Part shown: piece by piece, positions 1 through 4,354 of the stretch | Position numbering within the stretch: position 1 is the stretch's first letter | Layout of the letters: each line of letters begins with the position of its first letter | NCBI GenBank assembly: GCA_964596405.1 | Contig: CAZQSS010000025.1 | Location: 1 to 12,420, forward strand | Direction of reading: 5' to 3' | Origin: CAZQSS01 sp964596405 | GTDB taxonomy: Bacteria > Patescibacteriota > Patescibacteriia > Magasanikbacterales > UBA10003 | Length of the DNA stretch: 12,420 bases | Program-made: the position numbers and the translations under genes | The notes under the pieces: generated by a model | What the model was told of the DNA's origin: nothing | Database searches by the model: none | What the model saw: only the letters and a program-made list of their open reading frames with translations

Positions 1-9
1 GACCCCCTA

Positions 10-38
10 TTGACATTTTTCTTGGTTTGTGCTATACT
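10..38 (+). promoter_or_regulatory. Sigma-70 type promoter of the cold-shock gene
   Basis: TTGACA at 10-15 and TATACT at 33-38 are separated by 17 nt, an almost perfect vegetative promoter. Transcription should begin near 45, leaving a leader of about 80 nt before the ATG at 128. The leader holds a small AGAAA/TTTCT hairpin near 65-84 and no Shine-Dalgarno site. Confidence 0.85.
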
Positions 39-127
39 AATAAGGCAAAAAGTTTGCTTCAACGTAGAAACGAGTCGAATTTCTGCCGAGGCTACCCTAT
101 GCAGATTAATTCACTAATTTCTATGTT

Positions 128-331
128 ATGAATGGTAAAATTGCCAGACTAACGGACAAAGGTTTCGGTTTTATCACCCCTGATGGTGATACTTCCGGGA
201 AGGACATTTTCTTCCACAACTCCGCCCTCCAAGGCGTTGCTTTCAACGACCTTCGCCAAGGCGATGCTGTGACCTTTGAGGTTGAGGAATCCGAAAAGGG
301 TCCTCGCGCCGCCAAAGTCGCTCGCGTCTAA
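128..331 (+). CDS. Cold-shock domain protein (CspA family)
   Basis: A 67-residue single-domain cold-shock protein, the usual family length. This OB-fold family binds single-stranded RNA or DNA in the cytoplasm and melts RNA structure; many members also affect transcription and translation. The RNP1-like motif KGFGFI lies at residues 11-16 and the RNP2-like motif DIFFH at 26-30, giving the aromatic face that stacks on nucleobases. The C-terminal half (VTFEVEESEKGPRAAKV) is also typical. The ATG at 128 has no Shine-Dalgarno site; another ATG at 123 is out of frame. The gene is monocistronic, with its own strong promoter and a terminator starting 14 nt after the stop. The long leader fits the family habit of post-transcriptional temperature control, but that is only inferred here. 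Confidence 0.95.
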   Translation: MNGKIARLTDKGFGFITPDGDTSGKDIFFHNSALQGVAFNDLRQGDAVTFEVEESEKGPRAAKVARV

Positions 332-344
332 GATTTACATCTTT

Positions 345-379
345 AAAACTCCTCCGGTATCTGCCGGGGGAGTTTTTTT
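345..379 (+). terminator. Rho-independent terminator of the cold-shock gene
   Basis: Arms 345-357 and 364-376 pair (AAAACTCCTCCGG with CCGGGGGAGTTTT, one G-U pair) around a six-base loop, and the stem runs into a T tract ending at 379. Confidence 0.9.
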
Positions 380-407
380 GACAAAATTATGGCAAGTATG
401 ATATATT
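378..407 (+). promoter_or_regulatory. Probable promoter of the intron-bearing tRNA gene
   Basis: TTGACA at 378-383 overlaps the end of the preceding terminator T tract. An extended -10 (TGA followed by TATATT, 399-407) lies downstream with an 18-nt spacer. Transcription would begin near 414 and include the broken tRNA half at 433-492 as leader of the precursor. Confidence 0.65.
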
Positions 408-432
408 TTTATCGCCAGTCGTTCTTTTATAT

Positions 433-492
433 TATTCTGGAGTAGCTCTCCGCAATCCGCCAACTGGCGGAGGCGGAGGTAGAGCAACCAGC
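433..492 (+). pseudogene. Broken 5' half of a tRNA-Asn, with a hairpin inserted in its D-loop
   Basis: Positions 433-448 repeat 496-511 of the intact tRNA exactly (16 nt), and 478-489 repeat 515-526 exactly (12 nt). In the intact copy these blocks are joined by three D-loop bases; here they are separated by a 29-nt GC-rich hairpin (449-477). The copy stops inside the anticodon stem and is followed directly by the intact gene. It is therefore a partial tandem duplication that cannot give a tRNA. It lies inside the likely primary transcript. Confidence 0.8.
449..477. repeat. Small palindromic hairpin element in the broken tRNA D-loop
   Basis: The core TCCGCCAACTGGCGGA (456-471) is a 7-bp stem with a two-base centre. 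Flanking TCCGC (449-453) and GCGGA (473-477) form a second stem layer. It interrupts an otherwise exact tRNA repeat, so it looks like an inserted, REP-like palindrome. Whether it recurs elsewhere in the genome cannot be seen here. Confidence 0.6.
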
Positions 493-532
493 AAATATTC
501 TGGAGTAGCTCAGCGGTAGAGCAACCGGCTGT

Positions 533-1069
533 GAACTTACTTATTTATCTGCTTAAATATGGCGGATAATAGAAAATACAGCGATCGCGCCGCATACCTT
601 AAAAAGGCTGTTGAAAAACGCCGCAAAAAATTACGCGAAATGGCCATTGTCTATAAGGGCGGAAAATGCCATCTTTGCGGTTATAATAAATGCAGCCAAG
701 CACTTGAATTTCATCATCTGGACCCCAAAATAAAAGATTTTGGAATATCCGCTTCCGGCTCAACTAGAGCATGGAAACTGACACAACATGAATTAGACAA
801 GTGCGTTATGTTATGCGCCAATTGTCATCGCGAAATACACGCTGGATATCGCAGCTTTCCCGAGTAATCGGGATTGAAAAACGAGGTGAATTGTCGGGAA
901 ACCTAAGTCTGAAAAGATAAGGCAATCCGCAGCCAAGCCCCGCAAAACGGGGAAGGTTCAGAGACTATCCCTTTTGGGAGTACTCGCCGAATAGGCGAGG
1001 AAGCGCCTCGGCTCCAATTATATTGGAGCATGATATAGTCCACCCCGGTATGAAAATATCGGATAAGTG
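533..1069 (+). ncRNA. Group I self-splicing intron (IC3-like) in tRNA-Asn
   Basis: The 537-nt intron follows U532 and ends in G1069, as group I introns require. P1 forms between exon GGCTGT (527-532) and guide GCAGCT (851-856), with the obligatory U-G pair at the splice site. P2 is TCCCGA/TCGGGA (858-863, 868-873). The conserved P segment (about 889-903), Q segment (about 919-936), R segment (955-968) and S segment (1031-1042) are all recognisable; P7 pairs GACTAT (963-968) with ATAGTC (1035-1040). A P6 extension CCCCG/CGGGG (938-952), a P8-like hairpin (1011-1029) and a P9 hairpin with GAAA loop (1045-1062) follow. The core resembles the cyanobacterial tRNA-Leu intron class from memory. The endonuclease gene fills the P1 loop, and its last codons encode the guide sequence. 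Confidence 0.93.
559..867 (+). CDS. HNH homing endonuclease inside the group I intron
   Basis: A 102-residue protein with a complete HNH nuclease fold. It has a zinc knuckle pair CHLC (37-40) and CANC (86-89), the catalytic stretch FHHLDP (51-56), and the closing NCHREIH (88-94) that supplies the metal and active-site residues. The basic N-terminus (KKAVEKRRKKLRE, about 15-27) probably contacts DNA. Proteins of this kind cut intronless alleles so that the intron is copied by repair. The gene sits in the P1 loop: it starts 26 nt after the 5' splice site, its codons 98-99 lie in the internal guide sequence, and its stop (865-867) lies in the P2 loop. No Shine-Dalgarno site or own promoter is visible, so expression presumably comes from the tRNA precursor. 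The ATG at 559 is the only sensible start. The protein could also have a maturase role; that is not visible in sequence. Confidence 0.9.
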   Translation: MADNRKYSDRAAYLKKAVEKRRKKLREMAIVYKGGKCHLCGYNKCSQALEFHHLDPKIKDFGISASGSTRAWKLTQHELDKCVMLCANCHREIHAGYRSFPE

Positions 1070-1107
1070 TAACCGGTGGGTCGTGGGTTCGATCCCCACC
1101 TCCAGAG

Positions 1108-1138
1108 AAAAAAGTCCGTCGAAAGACGGACTTTTTTT
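1108..1138 (+). terminator. Rho-independent terminator after tRNA-Asn
   Basis: AAAAAAGTCCGTC (1108-1120), a GAAA tetraloop and GACGGACTTTTTTT (1125-1138) form a strong stem ending in seven T. It begins at the base after tRNA position 73. A closely similar hairpin ends the rpoD unit at 6038-6066. Confidence 0.9.
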
Positions 1139-1273
1139 GTAGGAGGAGCAAGCAAACTGCTTTGCTTGCGTTGGGGATTGAAGACCGCAGCCCTGTCCGA
1201 CGAGCTTGCGGGCGAGGAGGACGGCGAGGGGCGGCCTGCGAGCGTCGCGGTGGAAACCGCGACGACTTGTAGG

Positions 1274-1294
1274 CGATCCCCACCTCCAGAGCCA
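1274..1294 (+). pseudogene. Second copy of the tRNA-Asn 3' end, with encoded CCA
   Basis: CGATCCCCACCTCCAGAG (1274-1291) is an exact 18-nt repeat of the intact tRNA 3' end at 1090-1107, displaced by 184 nt. Unlike the intact gene it is followed by CCA (1292-1294). Nothing upstream completes a tRNA. It may be an attachment-site remnant or the original 3' end displaced by a duplication. Confidence 0.75.
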
Positions 1295-1299
1295 AACAA
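1289..1299. repeat. Left copy of an 11-nt direct repeat bracketing the defence cassette
   Basis: GAGCCAAACAA occurs here and again at 6029-6039. Here it covers the last bases of the tRNA 3' fragment and its CCA; at the right end it runs straight into a terminator. This is the pattern expected of an element inserted at a tRNA 3' end. An 11-nt match could arise by chance, but its position at both cassette borders is suggestive. Confidence 0.5.
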
Positions 1300-1416
1300 C
1301 CTGTAAAAAATGTCGGCTCGAACTTTACGGTGACCAAAAGCAAACTTTTCTTTTCTCCGCGCTTGCCCCACCCGCCCGTGCGCACGCGAAGTAGGGTGGA
1401 ACTCCCATCGATTTTA

Positions 1417-1439
1417 GTATAACCTATTTTGGGTTATAC
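1417..1439. promoter_or_regulatory. Palindromic operator upstream of the XRE regulator gene
   Basis: GTATAACC (1417-1424) and GGTTATAC (1432-1439) form a perfect 8-bp inverted repeat with a 7-nt centre. The right arm overlaps the predicted -35 hexamer. This is the usual arrangement for autorepression by a dimeric XRE protein such as the one encoded just downstream. Confidence 0.65.
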
Positions 1440-1457
1440 CACAATAGGATATATAAT
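1429..1457 (+). promoter_or_regulatory. Promoter of the XRE-endonuclease pair
   Basis: A consensus TATAAT lies at 1452-1457 and a weak -35 TTGGGT at 1429-1434, with a 17-nt spacer. The expected start site near 1464 is only about three bases before the ATG at 1467, so the mRNA would be leaderless or nearly so. The -35 lies inside the palindrome 1417-1439. Confidence 0.7.
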
Positions 1458-1466
1458 AGAGGCGTT

Positions 1467-1688
1467 ATGTCTAAGTCGGTCTACACTAAAGAATATCACG
1501 AAGTAATTGAAAAGCTTAAAAAAGCCCGTATTTCTGCTGGATTAAAACAAGAAGATGTCGCTTATAAATTAAAAAAACCGCAATCTTATGTGTCAAAAAT
1601 AGAGCGCGGCGAAAGAAGACTCGATATTCTTGAAATAAGTGAGTTCGCAAAAATTTATAAAAAAAGATTGGATTTTTTTATTAAATAA
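1467..1688 (+). CDS. Small XRE-family regulator, probably the controller of the restriction gene
   Basis: A 73-residue protein made almost entirely of a Cro/C1-type helix-turn-helix. Residues of about 12-66 (VIEKLKKARISAGLKQEDVA, then KKPQSYVSKIERGERRLDI) show the five-helix XRE pattern, with the recognition helix around SYVSKIERGER. Such stand-alone proteins bind palindromes as dimers, and in type II restriction-modification systems they act as controller (C) proteins that delay endonuclease expression. Here the palindrome at 1417-1439 overlaps the promoter, and the predicted endonuclease gene begins 3 nt after the stop. Both genes are therefore one transcription unit. The controller role is inferred from size, order and operator. 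The operator does not resemble the classical GACT/AGTC C-box. Confidence 0.88.
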   Translation: MSKSVYTKEYHEVIEKLKKARISAGLKQEDVAYKLKKPQSYVSKIERGERRLDILEISEFAKIYKKRLDFFIK

Positions 1689-1691
1689 TAT

Positions 1692-2528
1692 ATGGGAGTT
1701 ACTTTATCAAAAAAAGAGGCGCTAGTGTTTACAGGCTTGGACAAAAAATTCTTCGATAATTATCTCAGCGCCAACGAATTCGCTTGCCTCACAAGAAATG
1801 GCGGTCGAGGTCGTTTTTATTTTGATCAAGATGTGCTCAAAGAATGGATGAAAAAGAGAGAATGGAAAACAGTTGATTTAACCAAAGATGACTATGCGCT
1901 CTGTCTTGATTTCGCATTAGCACAGCATTTTAGAAGTTATGTTACCTCGGATTTTGGCACTGGAAGACAAAGGGAATTTGGTCAAAAAATCACTAACTGG
2001 GTTAAAGGCCAGCTAGGCGAGCTTGCTGTACAAAAATTTTTTAAAAGTAAATTTAATGTAGATGTCGAACTGGATTTTGAAATTCATGACGATATCGTGC
2101 CACAAGATATAATACGCGTGAAGGAAAAAGGCAAGACACGAAATCCTAAAATTGGTGTCGGTATAAAATCGTCAAAGCCAAAAAATGTTTTTCTTGTGCT
2201 AGGCGAAAATGAAATACATATTCCGGAACGCAGGTCAGATGTTTATATATTTTGTAGGCCCGACATACCCGATGACCATATTTTGCGCATCGCTAAAACT
2301 GCAGTTCAGAAAATTGTCGAAGGCAAGCCGCACTACAATAGCTACAAAGAACATATGCCTGATTTTGCTAATATTCCGTGTGAAGTTGTTGGGTGGTGTC
2401 GTTATACGGATTTGGAAGAAGTAAAAGAAATACCCGGCCAAACTTTTGATGGCGTTAGGTTCGTAAAAGCCAGTGGCAAGCTTAAGAGCTCGCCGGATGA
2501 TTGGGAAAAATTGGTAAATCTGCTTTAA
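1692..2528 (+). CDS. Predicted type II restriction endonuclease (PD-(D/E)XK-like)
   Basis: A 278-residue protein between a controller-like gene and a DNA methyltransferase. Residues of about 1-60 resemble a small MerR/excisionase-type winged helix (KKEALVFTGLDKKFFDNYL, then GGRGRFYFDQDVLKEWMKKR). The following part looks like a PD-(D/E)XK nuclease core. Candidate residues are E110 in GQLGELAVQKFF, D139 in VPQDI, and K159 in VGIKSSK, where the usual acidic residue two before Lys is G157. The strand-rich segment NVFLVLGENEIHIPERRSDVYIFCR follows the core as in many such enzymes. It would cut DNA at the site the neighbouring methyltransferase protects; the site cannot be read from sequence. The gene follows the XRE gene by 3 nt, without a Shine-Dalgarno site, so translational coupling is likely. 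Its stop overlaps the stop of the opposite methyltransferase gene by 4 nt. Assignment rests on context plus a partial motif. Confidence 0.72.
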   Translation: MGVTLSKKEALVFTGLDKKFFDNYLSANEFACLTRNGGRGRFYFDQDVLKEWMKKREWKTVDLTKDDYALCLDFALAQHFRSYVTSDFGTGRQREFGQKITNWVKGQLGELAVQKFFKSKFNVDVELDFEIHDDIVPQDIIRVKEKGKTRNPKIGVGIKSSKPKNVFLVLGENEIHIPERRSDVYIFCRPDIPDDHILRIAKTAVQKIVEGKPHYNSYKEHMPDFANIPCEVVGWCRYTDLEEVKEIPGQTFDGVRFVKASGKLKSSPDDWEKLVNLL

Positions 2529-4240
2529 ACTTCTGCTGAAGTATCACCGTTTGATATCGTCGGTTCTGCCCATTTATAAGGAACTCCAGCAAATGTTTTA
2601 AGTACGGCTTCTATAATTATTTTGGCACCCCTTGGTGGCACAGCCATGCCTATTTGTTTTCTCACTTCTTCCTTTGAGCCCTCAAAAACAAAATCGTCAG
2701 GAAATGTTTGAATTCTCGCACGCTCCCTATTTGTAAGCGCGCGTGGCTCTTCCCAATGGTAGCCATGGGTTCCACCACCACCACTGCCGGTTATCGTATA
2801 AGAAGGCTTGTTTGGATCAAGCCTTTTATAAATTTGGCTCATTTTTGCACCTTTGACATTTAGACGAAGGTGCGGGGGAATTTCATCACACCAGGCATTT
2901 TTTCCTGCTGGTATATATTTCAAACGCTCTACCACAACGCCAGATTGTTTCGTTGCTTCATTATTGGAAGCATTTTTTGTTATTGGCGGATTTTCGAAGG
3001 CGTCTTTAACGGAAATAAATTTGTCCACGGTTGTCGGCGCGGGCACTTTAAAAGTGAGTTTTAGATCCTTTCTTATACCTATGATTACAACTCGGTGTCT
3101 GTATTGTGGCACGCCATATTGCTCAAATTTATATAAATGGGCGGTTAGTTTATATCCTTTTCCAACATTTTCTAAATCAGACAATATTTTTTTAAAAGCT
3201 TGGCCTTCGTTGGCGCTTTGTATTCCACTTACATTTTCGGCGATGAACCATTTTGGATTATGAATTTCAATAGCTTTAAGCCCATATATATATAATGGTC
3301 CATATTTTCCGCCAAAACCTTTTTGTTCGCCAACTATACTAAAATCATTGCACGGGAAGCCAAAGGCCAAGGCATCAAATTTTGGAACTTTTGTAAAATC
3401 AATTTTCTCAACAGGCCCGCATGCTACAGCCGCCATATCGCCATTGTGTATGTTGCGCGCATATGTTTTGCAGGTTGCCTCGTCAATGTCATTTGCCCAA
3501 ACTGATTTAACTCCGTATCGTTCGCCTTTTTGGTTGTATGCAGAGGCAGAAGTTGCGCCAAGAGCCAAACCACCCGGGCCACAAAATAATTCTGCTAATT
3601 TAAAAATTGTATCCTGCGCTGTTTTCTCAAGCGTAGGTATTTCATAATTTCTAATTGTTTTAACTACTACACCTCTAATTTCCACCTCGGTTCTATAGAA
3701 CGGGAAAAGAGTTGGATTCGCTGGTTGTAATCTAAAACGATTTTTTTCACGATATATTTTTTTTAACGTCGCCTCATTTTCATCGATAATAGCCACCACG
3801 GTCTCCCCGTTTTCAGCAACTGCTTGTTGCTTAAGTACAACCGTATCGCCATCAAAAATCCCTTCATCAACCATACTGTTGCCAACAACTTTTAAAGCGT
3901 ACAAATTACCGGATGTTGGCAATTCATTTCTACTTAATGTAATTGTACCCAGCGGCAACTCAATGGCTTCGATTGGTTGGCCGGCAGTAATTGTTCCTTT
4001 TATGGGAATTTCAATAATATCTCTAGACCCTTTTTTTAATTCTATACAGCGCGCCCCATTTTTATTTTTTTTAATTAAACCTTTCTCAACCAAAGCCTGA
4101 ATGTGTTGGTGTACACCCGAAAGAGCTTTGAGTTTGAATCTTTTTTTTATTTCTTCAAAAGTTGGAGAAAAACCGTGTTTATTAATATACACTTTTATAT
4201 ATTCAAATATCTCTTGTTGTTTTTTTGTTGGAGCAGACAT
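2525..4240 (-). CDS. LexA-type autoprotease repressor fused to a DNA cytosine-C5 methyltransferase
   Basis: A 571-residue two-part protein in one unbroken frame. Residues 1-200 are a full LexA: a winged helix (about 5-68, with SPTFEEIKKRFKLKALSGVH), a cleavage site A86-G87 in GTITAGQPIEAIE, catalytic S122 in VVGNSMVDEGIFDGD, and catalytic K160 in EATLKKIY. Residues 213-550 are a C5 methyltransferase: motif I LAELFCGPGG (215-224), catalytic C297 in GFPCNDFS, motif VI ENV (335-337), motif VIII QYRHR (379-383), a target-recognition region (about 392-498), motif IX with RERARIQTFP (505-514) and motif X QIGMAVPP (529-536). The enzyme transfers methyl from S-adenosylmethionine to a cytosine, protecting DNA from the convergent endonuclease. 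LexA family knowledge predicts DNA-damage-triggered, RecA-assisted self-cleavage, which would detach the DNA-binding domain from the enzyme; that outcome is inferred. The ATG at 4240 has no Shine-Dalgarno site. Confidence 0.95.
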   Translation of the reverse strand: MSAPTKKQQEIFEYIKVYINKHGFSPTFEEIKKRFKLKALSGVHQHIQALVEKGLIKKNKNGARCIELKKGSRDIIEIPIKGTITAGQPIEAIELPLGTITLSRNELPTSGNLYALKVVGNSMVDEGIFDGDTVVLKQQAVAENGETVVAIIDENEATLKKIYREKNRFRLQPANPTLFPFYRTEVEIRGVVVKTIRNYEIPTLEKTAQDTIFKLAELFCGPGGLALGATSASAYNQKGERYGVKSVWANDIDEATCKTYARNIHNGDMAAVACGPVEKIDFTKVPKFDALAFGFPCNDFSIVGEQKGFGGKYGPLYIYGLKAIEIHNPKWFIAENVSGIQSANEGQAFKKILSDLENVGKGYKLTAHLYKFEQYGVPQYRHRVVIIGIRKDLKLTFKVPAPTTVDKFISVKDAFENPPITKNASNNEATKQSGVVVERLKYIPAGKNAWCDEIPPHLRLNVKGAKMSQIYKRLDPNKPSYTITGSGGGGTHGYHWEEPRALTNRERARIQTFPDDFVFEGSKEEVRKQIGMAVPPRGAKIIIEAVLKTFAGVPYKWAEPTISNGDTSAEV

Positions 4241-4354
4241 ATCTACTATTGACTTTATTCTTGAGTTAGGTGTATGCTTATATTATACCGAATAAAGACT
4301 GAATTTGGAATAGCAAGAGTTATCCACAGGTATTTAAGAATAAATAATTTAAAT
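4241..4354. promoter_or_regulatory. Shared divergent control region of the LexA-methyltransferase and the ATPase
   Basis: On the minus strand a perfect TATAAT (4287-4282) with a weak -35 TTCCAA (4310-4305) could drive the methyltransferase. On the plus strand TTGACT (4249-4254) and TATGCT (4273-4278), or TTGAGT (4261-4266) and TATACC (4284-4289), could drive the ATPase. The opposing promoters overlap, so polymerase should not occupy both at once. GAATAAA occurs three times: as its complement in 4254-4260, and on the plus strand at 4290-4296 and 4338-4344. CTTTATTC (4253-4260) and GAATAAAG (4290-4297) form a perfect inverted repeat around both -10 regions. A consensus DnaA box, TTATCCACA, lies at 4320-4328. 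Confidence 0.55.

Larger units (their letters stand above)
499..1107 (+). tRNA. tRNA-Asn(GUU), interrupted by a group I intron in the anticodon
   Basis: Exon 1 is 499-532 and exon 2 is 1070-1107; joined they give a 72-nt cloverleaf. The acceptor stem TCTGGAG (499-505) pairs perfectly with CTCCAGA (1100-1106). The D-stem is GCTC/GAGC (508-511, 519-522), the anticodon stem ACCGG/CCGGT (524-528, 1073-1077) and the T-arm GTGGG-TTCGATC-CCCAC (1083-1099). The spliced loop CTGTTAA is the standard tRNA-Asn loop with anticodon GUU. U1-A72 and discriminator G73 (1107) also fit tRNA-Asn. The intron interrupts between anticodon positions 35 and 36, so splicing is needed to create the anticodon. CCA is not encoded after 1107. 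A tRNA-Thr(UGU) junction is formally possible, but lacks a P1 helix and fits the acceptor end poorly. Confidence 0.9.
1139..1400. other. GC-rich structured intergenic DNA without a credible gene
   Basis: This stretch is much richer in GC than the cassette that follows. It holds a 9-bp hairpin GCAAGCAAA/TTTGCTTGC (1148-1169), a long-range helix TGGGGATTG/CGATCCCCA (1172-1180 with 1274-1282), an arm CGCAG/CTGCG with GTCC/GGAC inside it (1186-1240), and a 9-bp hairpin with GGAA loop (1243-1264). Together 1172-1282 can fold as a three-way junction. Further on, CCACCC (1368-1373) pairs with GGGTGG (1394-1399). Several reading frames run through it on both strands, but they give low-complexity Arg/Pro/Ser-rich products or translated tRNA, without recognisable domains. 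A folded RNA or a repeat-family member is possible. Confidence 0.55.

Noticed and set aside
499..1107. tRNA-His(GUG) reading of the 5' half
   Set aside because: CTGTGAA would give a GUG anticodon only if the intron began after position 38, which breaks the U / terminal-G rule. U1-A72, G73, the lack of G-1 and the P1 helix all fit tRNA-Asn.
499..1107. tRNA-Thr(UGU) with the splice site after U33
   Set aside because: The U and G rules are met, but no guide sequence pairs with the exon end there, and the U1-A72/G73 acceptor end is not Thr-like.
903..1385. Long minus-strand open frames through the intron core and the GC-rich spacer
   Set aside because: Their products contain GGGDRTHDPP- and SNPRPTG-like strings, the classic translation of tRNA T-arms. 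They overlap the ribozyme core and the tRNA exon.
1076..1394. Plus-strand open frames over the tRNA 3' exon and GC-rich spacer
   Set aside because: They start inside or beside the tRNA exon, give Arg/Pro-rich low-complexity products and have no domain or start signal.
2853..3263. 136-codon plus-strand open frame inside the methyltransferase gene
   Set aside because: It is antisense to conserved methyltransferase motifs, with no recognisable domain.
4274..4354. N-terminal extension of the ATPase from the ATG at 4274
   Set aside because: That ATG lies within the predicted -10 of the ATPase promoter, upstream of the expected transcription start, so the ATG at 4355 is preferred.
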